Source: Ruegeria sp. Alg231-54 (GTDB lineage Bacteria > Pseudomonadota > Alphaproteobacteria > Rhodobacterales > Rhodobacteraceae). Taken from it: a stretch of 64,000 bases of DNA. Shown piece after piece: positions 8,607 through 17,334 of the stretch (position 1 is the first letter of the stretch; every line of letters starts with the position of its first letter). The notes beneath the pieces were generated by a model, which made no database searches, was not told the origin of the DNA, and saw nothing but the letters and a program-made list of their open reading frames with translations. A program made the translations under genes and the position numbers. The stretch lies in NCBI RefSeq assembly GCF_900143525.1, contig NZ_FREZ01000003.1:124001-188000 (forward strand). The letters run 5' to 3'.

Positions 8607-9272
8607 TCAATAGTCTGATACCAGCAAGAAATTGGGTTTTGTGTTTTCTTCAATCGTTGCAAAGCGCGGAATGGGATCCTCGAACACATTATCGGTCCGG
8701 TCATCGTTGACAGTTGACACCTCGCCAATCAGGCAGTCGCCCTGTTCCGCCCAGAATGCGTGCCAGATACCCGGCATCAGGGTTACGCTCTGACCGGGTT
8801 TCAGCCTTAGCAGCTCTCCAGGTTTGATGGTGACAGGGCAGTTGTCGCTGGGAACAACCACCGGGTTATCCCGGTCTATACCGCCGTCCGAGTCCGAGGC
8901 ATAAATCTCCATAACCAGATCGCCGCCGCCCCGGTTGATGATGTCTTCGGCCTTGATGATGTGGCGATGCATCGGGGAGAGTTGCTTGTCCCGAGAAACC
9001 AAAAGCTTCTCTGCATAAAGCATGCCGCGACCTTTTTTCAGATCCTGCACATCGCCATTGCGCAGGGTAAATAGGAACAGGCCAAGCTCATCAAATCGGT
9101 CTTGGCCGTAATCGGTAATGTCCCACCCAAGCCCGCGGTCACGGATGCCTTGTGCCTGTGCGCTGCGCATTTGTTCTGGCGACCAGTTTGCAAAGGGGGG
9201 CAGGACGGCCCCGAACGAGCGAATGAAGGCCTCGGCTTCGGTTTTGATGTCGTTGATATCTGATCTTTTCAT
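8607..9272 (-). CDS. D-lyxose isomerase-like cupin sugar isomerase
   Basis: A 221-residue cupin resembling D-lyxose ketol-isomerase, which interconverts D-lyxose and D-xylulose (and often mannose and fructose). Metal ligands expected in this family are visible: HRH near residues 102-104 with a following Glu (IIKAEDI), and a later His in MPGIWHAFW near 171. The N-terminal part (ITDYGQDRFDELGLFLFTLRNG) is typical of the family. It is last in the minus-strand unit below aglR, with a fructokinase-like gene 17 bases upstream. That suggests conversion of an aldose to a ketose followed by phosphorylation. The actual sugar is not determined by the sequence. Confidence 0.75.
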   Translation of the reverse strand: MKRSDINDIKTEAEAFIRSFGAVLPPFANWSPEQMRSAQAQGIRDRGLGWDITDYGQDRFDELGLFLFTLRNGDVQDLKKGRGMLYAEKLLVSRDKQLSPMHRHIIKAEDIINRGGGDLVMEIYASDSDGGIDRDNPVVVPSDNCPVTIKPGELLRLKPGQSVTLMPGIWHAFWAEQGDCLIGEVSTVNDDRTDNVFEDPIPRFATIEENTKPNFLLVSDY

Positions 9273-9289
9273 CTCGGTCCCTTAGGGGG

Positions 9290-10216
9290 TCAAAGTTCAT
9301 GCGCCCAAGGCGGGTTTGCGCCGGCGCGGGAAACGGTGATGGCGGCGACGTCTGCACCTTTGGCCAACGCCGCGCGCAAGACGTCTGGGTCTAACGTCCG
9401 AAGATTGGCCTTGGTCAATCGACCTGCACGGTCCAACTCAGCCAGAACGCCAGCGTTGAAAGTGTCACCGGCACCCACCGTATCGACCACCTCGACCGCT
9501 TTGACAGGCACCGAAGTTTCGGACCCGTCCACCAGATATCCCGACGCCCCATCACTGCCGCGTGTTACGATAACTACGGAAGGTCCTGCTTGCAGGAGTA
9601 GCGGGACTTTCTCGGCCAGTGTTTCAGGCCCTGGAACGATCCAGTCCAGATCTTCGTCCGAGACTTTCACGATATCAGATTGAGCGATCATACGGTTCAA
9701 TCGTGTACGATACCGTGATTGATCCTTGATAAATCCGGGTCGGATGTTTGGGTCCAGCATGACTGCCCGGTCTGATCCGTGGCGCTCCAGCAGGGCCGCG
9801 TAGGCGTCCGCACAGGGTTCACATGCAAGACTGATCCCACCAAAATACAAGGCGGATACAGTAGGCAGCTGTTTTGGCATGTCCTCAGGCATCAACATGC
9901 GCCCAGCCGAGTTTTCGTCGACAAAGCTGTAGGTGGCATGGCCGTCCACTAGCTGTACAAAGGCCAGTGTCGTGGGGCGATCCGATCGGATCACATGGCT
10001 TGCTTCCACATGGCTGGCTTGCAGCGCGTCTGCCAGTTGATGTCCGAACATATCTGTCGACAAGCCTGTCAACAGACCCGCCGGCGCGCCCAGCCGACCC
10101 AAAGCAATGGCTGTGTTGAAGACGGCACCACCGGAATGGGGTACGAAACCGCGCGACCCAGAAACGGTTGGCTCGGCGATCATGTCGATCAGGGCTTCAC
10201 CGCAGCACAAAATCAT
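9290..10216 (-). CDS. PfkB-family sugar kinase, probable fructokinase
   Basis: A 308-residue ribokinase/PfkB kinase with the N-terminal glycine motif (CCGEALIDMI, then SGGAVFNTAIALGRLG) and the C-terminal signature DTVGAGDTFNAGVLAEL near residue 245, whose Asp is the catalytic base. It phosphorylates a sugar, most likely fructose given its resemblance to bacterial fructokinases. It lies between the GH1-glucokinase fusion gene and the lyxose isomerase-like gene on the same strand with short gaps. Together these could feed glucose and fructose released from sucrose-type glucosides into metabolism. Other hexoses or 2-keto-3-deoxy acids remain possible. Confidence 0.8.
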   Translation of the reverse strand: MILCCGEALIDMIAEPTVSGSRGFVPHSGGAVFNTAIALGRLGAPAGLLTGLSTDMFGHQLADALQASHVEASHVIRSDRPTTLAFVQLVDGHATYSFVDENSAGRMLMPEDMPKQLPTVSALYFGGISLACEPCADAYAALLERHGSDRAVMLDPNIRPGFIKDQSRYRTRLNRMIAQSDIVKVSDEDLDWIVPGPETLAEKVPLLLQAGPSVVIVTRGSDGASGYLVDGSETSVPVKAVEVVDTVGAGDTFNAGVLAELDRAGRLTKANLRTLDPDVLRAALAKGADVAAITVSRAGANPPWAHEL

Positions 10217-10253
10217 GCCGTGGTCCTTTCTGTAACAGGGTCAGGCGGTCAGT

Positions 10254-12578
10254 TTACCGCGCGAGCGCACTTTTACAGAAATTGTTAGCGCCAACAATGC
10301 CAAATTCATCCTGCTCTGACACATACAAGTTCATTGAGCGCCGCAAGTCACTGAACCGCCCACCGGCGTTAAAGGCATCCCGGAACGCTTCTTTGAAGAG
10401 CCAGCGGTTTTTCTCGGCCACGCCACCCACAAGGAAAACACCTCCTGTCGGCATGTAGGCGACGGCCAAGTCGCCCATAACAGCCCCAAGGTGGGTTTTG
10501 AACATATGCGCAGTTTTGACCGCAATCGGGTCGGATTCCGCCAGCGCGTCCTGCAGTATATCCTTAGCGCTGCGCCTTGTAGCATCGGTCTGTCCAGCGG
10601 CCATGCAGGCGGCTTGGTACAGAATGGGAAGGCCAGTGCCGCTGAGGAACATTTCCGCTTCGATCACTAGGCTGTCATCAAAGAAGCACTCGGGCGCGAT
10701 ATTGCGTGCCGCTTTGAAGACTTCGACCTCATCCTCGTGGCGTGGGGACAGGCCGACATGGCCACCTTCACCCGACGCGGTATGGTATCGCCCTTGGGAA
10801 TACAGCAATGCGCCGACGCCAAGGCCTGTGCCGGGGCCCACAACCAGCCGCGTTCCGACTGGCGGTGTCTCAGCCCCTTGCAGCACCTCGACATGATCAC
10901 CGGTGATTTCGGCGACCGACCAGGCGGCGGCGGTGAAGTCATTGATAACAAACGTATGCTTGGCGCCCGTAGCTTTGCCGATATCGCGTTCAGACAGGTC
11001 AAGATGCGCATTCGTCAACCGGATTGTCCCGTCCTTGACGGGTCCAGCTCCGGCCGCAACGACGGCGCGTGGATCGGTGCCAATCTCGTCGCGCAGGCTG
11101 TGAAACGCATCCAGAAGCTCTTGCAACGACCCGGTTGGGTATTTGCGAAGGTCCGTCAGTTGTCCGTTCGAGATGACACCCAGTCGTGTGTTTGTGCCAC
11201 CGATGTCCGCGACAAGGTTCCAATGCTCGTGCATGGTTCCGGCAGGCTGAGCCATCGGCAGAGAAACAGACCCACCGGACAATGCCGATTTCAGCGCGTT
11301 GTACGAGGCTTTGGGCGTCCGTTCGAGCGTATCGAAATCTACATCAACCAACCCGAACCGCTTTTCATAACCAAAGGACCATTCGTAATTGTCCAGCAGC
11401 GACCAGATGAAGTAGCCCTTGACCGGAACAGCTTCGTCCAGCGCCGTCTGAACTGCACCAAGGTGCTGGTTGAGGTAATCAATGCGGTCGTCATCTTGCT
11501 TGCGTTCCGGGCTCGCCATGCCGTTTTCGGTGACATATATCGGCAAGTCGCCGGTATAATTGCGCATCGTACGGGTCAGAAAGCGGGCCAGGGCATCGGG
11601 TTCAATTTCCCACCCCATCTGTGTTTTGGGAAGCGTGCCGGGTACTTCTTCCAGGCTTGGCCATGCGGTATCGGCAGGCGCGATCAGTTTGCGGGTATAG
11701 TAGTTCAGACCACACCAATCGACGGGTGCACCAATGGTGTCAAAGTCGTCTTGCCAGCCGGATGGAAGATGACGTTCCAACCCGTCCAGAACATTTTGCG
11801 GATAGGCTTTTTTGAACACACCACCTAGGAAAAACCGGTTGTAGATCCCGTCATAAAGATCAGCCGCCTTGCGCGCAGCGGGGCTGTCATCGGCAGGTTC
11901 GGCCCATTCCAGATTGAACACGGCGCCCAGGTTTGACATGCCCAGACCACGCATCGCCTCAATGGCGCGGCCATGGGCCAGCAGAACATGATGCATGGAC
12001 CGTGCCGTCGCGCGAATGTCGCGCATTCCCGGTGCATGGTGGCCTTCAAAATGGCTCAGCCAGCTGACACACCACGGCTCATTGATCGGCGCTACACTGT
12101 ACATGCGGTCGCCGATGCGGCTCATGATGACCTCGGCAAAGTCGGCAAACCAGTTTGCGATGTCCCGGTTGCGCCAGCCGCCCAGATCAGCAAGTGGAGA
12201 GGGCAATTCCCAATGATAGAGGGTCGCACAGGGGCGAATGCCGCGTTCCAACAAGGCGTCGGCAAGTCGGTCGTAATAATCCAGACCTGCCTGATTTACC
12301 GGGCCACGCCCTTCGGGTAAAACGCGCGCCCAGCTGGTCGAGAATCTGTAGCTATCAAAACCAGCATCACGCACAAGATCGAAGTCTTGGGGGAAGCGGT
12401 TCAAGTGGTCACAGGCCAGATCTCCATTTTCGTTTCGCACCACGTTTCCGGGCGAGGCCGCGAAACTATCCCAATGGGTTTTTCCCGCGCCACCCTGTGC
12501 GTGCCCTTCGATTTGATAAGCCGAGGTTGCGACACCAAAGAGAAAGTCATTGGGGAAGTCCGAACGAGTGTATTTCAT
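10254..12578 (-). CDS. GH1 beta-glucosidase fused to glucokinase
   Basis: A single 774-codon open frame carries two complete enzymes. Residues 1-~435 are a GH1 beta-glucosidase with acid/base Glu in INEPW (E167), nucleophile in VTENG (E351) and the family N-terminus FLFGVATSAYQIEG. Residues ~453-774 are a glucokinase of the Glk type with ADIGGTNTR (457-465), FVINDFTAAAW, and GEGGHVGLSPR. A short Ser/Gly/Pro linker joins them. Internal Met codons at 442 and 449 lack a clear ribosome site, so a separate glucokinase start is not favoured. Hydrolysis of cellobiose-like glucosides and phosphorylation of the glucose would be coupled in one chain. It sits directly below aglR (3 bp gap). Confidence 0.9.
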   Translation of the reverse strand: MKYTRSDFPNDFLFGVATSAYQIEGHAQGGAGKTHWDSFAASPGNVVRNENGDLACDHLNRFPQDFDLVRDAGFDSYRFSTSWARVLPEGRGPVNQAGLDYYDRLADALLERGIRPCATLYHWELPSPLADLGGWRNRDIANWFADFAEVIMSRIGDRMYSVAPINEPWCVSWLSHFEGHHAPGMRDIRATARSMHHVLLAHGRAIEAMRGLGMSNLGAVFNLEWAEPADDSPAARKAADLYDGIYNRFFLGGVFKKAYPQNVLDGLERHLPSGWQDDFDTIGAPVDWCGLNYYTRKLIAPADTAWPSLEEVPGTLPKTQMGWEIEPDALARFLTRTMRNYTGDLPIYVTENGMASPERKQDDDRIDYLNQHLGAVQTALDEAVPVKGYFIWSLLDNYEWSFGYEKRFGLVDVDFDTLERTPKASYNALKSALSGGSVSLPMAQPAGTMHEHWNLVADIGGTNTRLGVISNGQLTDLRKYPTGSLQELLDAFHSLRDEIGTDPRAVVAAGAGPVKDGTIRLTNAHLDLSERDIGKATGAKHTFVINDFTAAAWSVAEITGDHVEVLQGAETPPVGTRLVVGPGTGLGVGALLYSQGRYHTASGEGGHVGLSPRHEDEVEVFKAARNIAPECFFDDSLVIEAEMFLSGTGLPILYQAACMAAGQTDATRRSAKDILQDALAESDPIAVKTAHMFKTHLGAVMGDLAVAYMPTGGVFLVGGVAEKNRWLFKEAFRDAFNAGGRFSDLRRSMNLYVSEQDEFGIVGANNFCKSALAR

Positions 12579-12581
12579 TTT

Positions 12582-13613
12582 TCAGAACCTGTCTGGAGCG
12601 GGGCCGGTTGAGCCGCCAACTACCAGTTCGGCCTCCAGCAATCTAGTTTTCACCGGGTCTTCCGGAGATTTGATGCGTTCGATCAGCATTTCAGCCGCCA
12701 TTTCTCCGGCCCTACGTACAGACGACCGTGTAGCGGTGAAAATCGGTACGTCCTGACCGTTCTTGAGGTAAGATAAGTCGTCGTCATGGGCGATGACCGA
12801 GACATCTTTGCCCATCTTCAAACCCGCTTCGTTAAGCGCGCGACGCACTCCGATAGCGGAAATCATAGAGGCTGTCAGGATGGCCGTAGGTGGGTCATCG
12901 AGGCGAAGCATGTCGCGGGTTTCATGGTGGCCATAAACCTCGGTCATCTCGGCGCTGCGCATCAATTCCGGGTCGGGGGACAGACCTGCCTCATGCAGGG
13001 CTTCAAGATATCCGTCACGCCGACGTTGAGCGAAATCCATATCCTCAAGCCCGTTGATCAGGGCAATGCGGCGATGCCCAAGGTCGATCAGAAAACGGGT
13101 GGCGCGCAGGAAGGAACTTTTGTTGTTCACGTCGATCCAGTCATAGGGCACGTCCACCCCGGTTGATCTGCCATGAACGATAAAGGGCACGCCCATTCTG
13201 GTTAGGACCTCGATCCGGTGTTCGTTGACCTTGGGGCCTTGCAATACAATACCATCGACCGCGCCACGCTGGAAAAGACTGCGATAGGCTTCCTCGATCG
13301 AGGTGTCATCTGCATTAGTGAACATCATGTCATATCCATGATCCGAATACTTGCGTGCAGCACCGGCGACAAAATCACCAAAAATCGGGTTCACCATTTC
13401 ATGCTGGGATGAGGAGGGAATCACGTGCCCAATCACCATCGAGCGCCCTGTTGCCAATCCCTTGGCCCGACTGTTCGGTCGATAGCCATGCTTGGCAGCG
13501 GCGGCTTGGACGCGCAGGCGCGTATCCTCGTTCACCTCGGGGTAACCATTCAGCGCGCGGCTGACAGTGGTTTGAGATAAACCAAGGATTTCTGAGAGCT
13601 GCTTTAGATTCAT
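12582..13613 (-). CDS. aglR: AglR, LacI-family repressor of glucoside genes
   Basis: A 343-residue LacI/GalR regulator. The N-terminal helix-turn-helix with hinge is clear (MNLKQLSEILGLSQTTVSRA then LNGYPEVNEDTRLRV), followed by a periplasmic-binding-protein-like sugar domain. In Sinorhizobium the orthologous position is taken by aglR, which controls aglEFGAK, and the gene order is the same here. It is divergent from aglE with 216 bases between the starts. Its own strand continues into the GH1-glucokinase gene. The likely operator is the CAAAGCGCTTTG palindrome in front of aglE. The inducer is probably a glucoside or glucose, which is inference. Confidence 0.85.
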   Translation of the reverse strand: MNLKQLSEILGLSQTTVSRALNGYPEVNEDTRLRVQAAAAKHGYRPNSRAKGLATGRSMVIGHVIPSSSQHEMVNPIFGDFVAGAARKYSDHGYDMMFTNADDTSIEEAYRSLFQRGAVDGIVLQGPKVNEHRIEVLTRMGVPFIVHGRSTGVDVPYDWIDVNNKSSFLRATRFLIDLGHRRIALINGLEDMDFAQRRRDGYLEALHEAGLSPDPELMRSAEMTEVYGHHETRDMLRLDDPPTAILTASMISAIGVRRALNEAGLKMGKDVSVIAHDDDLSYLKNGQDVPIFTATRSSVRRAGEMAAEMLIERIKSPEDPVKTRLLEAELVVGGSTGPAPDRF

Positions 13614-13735
13614 CTTTGCCTCAAAGCGCCTTCAAATTTGATCATTTTCAGATTTGCGGGCGCCTCCCGCCCGACTGCCACATCTTGCTGGCACTGCCCT
13701 GAATATTAATAATATAGGCAACAGTAAACAGATTA

Positions 13736-13786
13736 TTGACAAAAATTGAATGTTAGCGGATAAAGTGCGTTATCCAAAGCGCTTTG
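13736..13786 (+). promoter_or_regulatory. aglE promoter with LacI-type operator
   Basis: TTGACA at 13736-13741 and GATAAA at 13759-13764, spaced by 17 bases, look like -35 and -10 elements reading toward aglE. Just downstream is a perfect 12-base palindrome CAAAGCGCTTTG (13775-13786), the usual form of a LacI-family operator. An inverted repeat GGATAA-N6-TTATCC (13758-13775) overlaps the -10 region. A repressor bound here would block the promoter. AglR, encoded divergently next door, is the obvious candidate. Confidence 0.7.
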
Positions 13787-13829
13787 AAAATGAGTCTCAA
13801 AGGCGCGAGCAAAGTTGGGAGGAAACTTC

Positions 13830-15098
13830 ATGAAACACTCGCTTTATGCAGGCGCGGCCACGTTCGCCCTGATGGCGGGCGCGGCGTATGCCGACAAGGT
13901 CACCGTGTTCGGCCCGTGGCTGGGGCCTGATCAGGAAAATGTCGAAAAGGTTTTGGACGGCTTTGCCGCAGCGACCGGGCATGAGTACAGCTATGTCGGC
14001 TCGGACAGCTTTGAGCAACAGATCAGAATTGATGCCGAAGCCGGATCGGCGCCCAACGTAGCAGTGTTTCCCCAACCCGGTCTGGCATCAGATATGGCCA
14101 AGGCGGGATTCCTGACGCCCCTGAGTGAAGGAACTGCGGATTGGATTCGCGACAACTATGCGGCCGGTCAGTCGTGGGTGGATCTGGGAACCTATCAGGG
14201 CCCGGACGGGCAGGACCATCTGTATGGGTTTTTCTACAAGGTCGACGTGAAATCGCTGGTTTGGTTTGTGCCGGAGAACTTCGAAGACGCCGGCTATGAA
14301 ATCCCGACCACGATGGAAGAACTGAAGGCGCTGACCGATCAGATCGTTGCAGATGGCGAAACGCCATGGTGCATCGGGCTGGGGTCCGGCGGAGCGACCG
14401 GTTGGCCAGCGACTGACTGGGTTGAAGACATGATGCTGCGCACGTTGCCGCCCGAAGATTATGACGCCTGGGTCGCCAACGAATTGAAATTTAACGATCC
14501 TAAGGTTGTCGCCGCGATTGAAGAATTCGGAGCGTTTGCGCGCAACGACGATTACGTGGCCGGCGGGGCCGGTGCGGTTGCAACAACTGACTTCCGCGAC
14601 AGCCCGAAGGGTATGTTCAGCTCGCCTCCGCAGTGTTACATGCACCGTCAGGCCTCGTTCATTCCCGCCTTCTTCCCCGAAGGTACGGTTGTGGGCGAGG
14701 ATGCTGACTTCTTCTACTTCCCGGCCTATGAAGGCAAAGACCTCGGCAGCCCGGTTCTGGGCGCGGGCACAGTTTGGGCCATTACCAATGACAGCCCGGG
14801 CGCGCATGCGCTGATGAAATACCTGGAAACGCCCGAGGCGCATGAAGCCTGGATGGCTCTGACCGGGTTCCTGACGCCGCACAAAGGCGTCGATACCTCG
14901 GTCTTCTCAGACCCAACGCTGAAGAAGATGAACGACATTCTTCTGGGGGCCACCACCTTCCGGTTTGACGGTTCCGACCTGATGCCGGGCGGCGTGGGTG
15001 CAGGCACCTTCTGGACTGGTATGGTCGACTATACGGGCGGAACACCTGCCCAAGACGTCGCCGACGAAATCCAGTCCTCGTGGGACGCGCTGGACTAA
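13830..15098 (+). CDS. aglE: AglE, alpha-glucoside ABC transporter substrate-binding protein
   Basis: A 422-residue secreted sugar-binding protein of ABC family 1 with a clear signal peptide (MKHSLYAGAATFALMAGAAYA). Its mature part contains repeated aromatic residues and Asp/Glu-rich loops typical of oligosaccharide binders (for example FGPWLGPDQENVEKVLDGF). It captures alpha-glucosides such as sucrose, maltose or trehalose for AglFGK. The ATG at 13830 is preceded by GGGAGGAAAC, whereas the in-frame TTG at 13815 has no ribosome site. A stable hairpin follows the stop codon. Substrate range is taken from the agl locus of Sinorhizobium, not shown here. Confidence 0.9.
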   Translation: MKHSLYAGAATFALMAGAAYADKVTVFGPWLGPDQENVEKVLDGFAAATGHEYSYVGSDSFEQQIRIDAEAGSAPNVAVFPQPGLASDMAKAGFLTPLSEGTADWIRDNYAAGQSWVDLGTYQGPDGQDHLYGFFYKVDVKSLVWFVPENFEDAGYEIPTTMEELKALTDQIVADGETPWCIGLGSGGATGWPATDWVEDMMLRTLPPEDYDAWVANELKFNDPKVVAAIEEFGAFARNDDYVAGGAGAVATTDFRDSPKGMFSSPPQCYMHRQASFIPAFFPEGTVVGEDADFFYFPAYEGKDLGSPVLGAGTVWAITNDSPGAHALMKYLETPEAHEAWMALTGFLTPHKGVDTSVFSDPTLKKMNDILLGATTFRFDGSDLMPGGVGAGTFWTGMVDYTGGTPAQDVADEIQSSWDALD

Positions 15099-15111
15099 AG
15101 CGTCTGAGATT

Positions 15112-15137
15112 GGGCAACCCGCTCTGCCGGGTTGCCC
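15112..15137 (+). terminator. Intercistronic hairpin after aglE
   Basis: A perfect 10-base-pair stem (GGGCAACCCG / CGGGTTGCCC) with a six-base loop lies 14 bases after the aglE stop and 28 bases before aglF. No T-run follows, so it is more likely an mRNA-stabilising or partial-termination element that raises binding-protein expression over the permeases than a full terminator. Confidence 0.65.
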
Positions 15138-15164
15138 GAACCCATCGTCGCAAGGGAGAGCGGC

Positions 15165-16172
15165 ATGCACCCGGCATTTCAAGGCCTGCTGACCATCGCC
15201 ATCGGCGTGTCAGGTTGCGTGGGCTACTTCTATCTATCCAATCAGTTTCTGGACAGAGTTCTTTTCCCGCCTCGGGGGCCGAATGCTGGCCGCAATATCA
15301 ACCGCGCGAACATGATCCGACCTTGGTTGTTTCTGTTTCCAGCGCTGGCTGCTTTGGGCTTGTATCTGGCCTATCCGGTTGTCGAAACCCTGCGCCTGTC
15401 ACTGACTGATCGTGTCCCGGGCGGCGGCTACAAATGGGTCGGGCTGGACAACTATATCCAGATGGCCAAGGAGCCCAAGTTTTGGGAAGCGATGCGCAAC
15501 AACATGTTCTGGCTGATCATTGTGCCTGCAATGTCGACGGCCTTTGGCCTGTTGGTGGCACAGCTGACTGACCGCATTCGTTGGGGCAATCTCGCCAAGT
15601 CGCTGATTTTTATGCCAATGGCGATCTCGTTCGTGGGGGCATCGGTTATCTGGAAGCTGGTCTATGACACTCGTCCGGCTGAGCAAGACCAGATTGGCAT
15701 GCTCAATGCGCTCTATGTTTTCTTTGGCGGGACTGAGCCGCAGACTTGGCTGACGATACCGTTCTGGAACAGCTTCTTGTTGATGGTTGTCCTCATCTGG
15801 ATCCAGACTGGTTTTGCCATGGTTATCCTTTCGGCCGCCCTGCGCGGAATCCCCGAGGAAACGATTGAGGCCGCTATTCTGGATGGCGCCAACCCGTTTC
15901 AGATATTTTTCCGGATCAAAGTGCCGCAGATCAAAACCACCATCCTCGTCGTCTGGACCACGATTACGATCACCGTCCTCAAGGTCTTTGACATCGTTTT
16001 TGCAATGACCAATGGCCAGTGGGAAACGCAGGTCTTGGCCAACTACATGTATGACAAGCTGTTCCGCGCCAACGACTGGGGCGTCGGGTCCGCTTCGGCC
16101 ATGGTGATCATGCTCCTGGTGGCTCCGATCCTTGTCTGGAATGTGCGCAACGCGCGGAAAGAGATGGAGTAG
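15165..16172 (+). CDS. aglF: AglF, alpha-glucoside ABC transporter permease
   Basis: A 335-residue inner-membrane permease of the MalF type. A first hydrophobic segment near residues 6-26 is followed by a basic loop and then the core of about six segments. The EAA loop that contacts the ATPase is visible as EETIEAAILDGANPFQIFF near residue 240. It pairs with AglG. The ATG at 15165 has AGGGAGAG eight bases upstream; the earlier in-frame start at 15132 lies inside the hairpin and is rejected. It is the second gene of the aglEFGAK operon. Confidence 0.88.
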   Translation: MHPAFQGLLTIAIGVSGCVGYFYLSNQFLDRVLFPPRGPNAGRNINRANMIRPWLFLFPALAALGLYLAYPVVETLRLSLTDRVPGGGYKWVGLDNYIQMAKEPKFWEAMRNNMFWLIIVPAMSTAFGLLVAQLTDRIRWGNLAKSLIFMPMAISFVGASVIWKLVYDTRPAEQDQIGMLNALYVFFGGTEPQTWLTIPFWNSFLLMVVLIWIQTGFAMVILSAALRGIPEETIEAAILDGANPFQIFFRIKVPQIKTTILVVWTTITITVLKVFDIVFAMTNGQWETQVLANYMYDKLFRANDWGVGSASAMVIMLLVAPILVWNVRNARKEME

Positions 16173-16176
16173 GGTC

Positions 16177-17325
16177 ATGAGCGATATTGCAGGAACCAAA
16201 CCCGCCCTTCGCTGGGTCGTCCATGCCTCGGTTCTCTTTCTGGTGGTCCTTTGGGTCGTACCCACGCTTGGCTTGCTGATTTCGTCTTTTCGCACAGCGG
16301 ACCAGATCGCAACCAGCGGCTGGTGGCGGTCGCTTTTCCCATCCGAACAAAATCTGACCCTGCGCAGCGCTGCCCCGGATACCCAGGTTCTAGAAAACGG
16401 GCTGTATGTGATCGAAGGCAATCTGTTTGACGAAGGGACGAAGGCGACAATCTCAAAATGGGGCGTCAGCTCTCGTGCAGTTGATGCCTTTTCCCCAGGA
16501 GATACAGCGGAATTGCGCAAGGGCGGCACGATCACAGTAGACGCCACTGGTAATTACCGGATGGAGAACCCGGAAGAGTTCACCGGCAGCCGTGGGTCGC
16601 GGGTTTTCGCAACTGCGGAATTGCCGCCTGAGTTTACCTTGGACAACTATCACAAGGTTCTTCTGGCGGAAGACAGTACCGACAGCATGGGGCGGGCGTT
16701 TTTTAACACGCTGACCGTAACAATCCCGGCGACGATTATTCCAATCCTCGTGGCGGCTTTTGCAGCCTATGCCTTGGCTTGGATGGATTTCCCCGGGCGC
16801 GCTTTGATTATTGCGGCTGTCGTTGGTCTGTTGGTTGTCCCGCTGCAACTGGCCCTGATCCCGTTGCTGAAATTCCACCTGAATATCGGGATTGGTAAAG
16901 GATATCTGGGGGTTTGGATGGCGCATACCGGCTTCGGGTTGCCGCTGGCGATCTATCTTCTGCGCAATTACATGGCCGGTCTGCCCCGCGATCTGATCGA
17001 AAACGCGCGGGTCGATGGCGCGACCGAGTTTCAGATTTTTACCAAATTGATCTTGCCGCTCAGCTTTCCTGCATTGGCGTCTTTCGCGATTTTCCAGTTT
17101 CTCTGGACGTGGAATGACTTGCTGGTCGCCAAGGTGTTCCTGATCGACGCATCCGGACAGACCACCGTCATGACCAACCGTATCGTCGAGCTTTTGGGCA
17201 CGCGCGGCGGGAATTGGGAAATCCTTGCCACAGCGGCCTTTGTTTCGATCATCGTCCCGCTGATTGTTTTCTTCGCAATGCAAAAATACCTGGTCCGCGG
17301 TCTGTTGGCCGGGTCCGTTAAGTAG
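16177..17325 (+). CDS. aglG: AglG, alpha-glucoside ABC transporter permease
   Basis: A 382-residue MalG-type permease. After the first membrane segment (residues ~10-32) comes an insertion of roughly 120 residues that should lie in the periplasm, then five more segments. The EAA motif reads LIENARVDGATEFQIFTKLI near residue 280. The large periplasmic insertion is a known feature of AglG proteins and explains the length compared with ordinary MalG. The ATG at 16177 lies 4 bases after aglF ends. The product works with AglF, AglE and AglK. Confidence 0.88.
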   Translation: MSDIAGTKPALRWVVHASVLFLVVLWVVPTLGLLISSFRTADQIATSGWWRSLFPSEQNLTLRSAAPDTQVLENGLYVIEGNLFDEGTKATISKWGVSSRAVDAFSPGDTAELRKGGTITVDATGNYRMENPEEFTGSRGSRVFATAELPPEFTLDNYHKVLLAEDSTDSMGRAFFNTLTVTIPATIIPILVAAFAAYALAWMDFPGRALIIAAVVGLLVVPLQLALIPLLKFHLNIGIGKGYLGVWMAHTGFGLPLAIYLLRNYMAGLPRDLIENARVDGATEFQIFTKLILPLSFPALASFAIFQFLWTWNDLLVAKVFLIDASGQTTVMTNRIVELLGTRGGNWEILATAAFVSIIVPLIVFFAMQKYLVRGLLAGSVK

Positions 17326-17334
17326 AGGCGTCTG

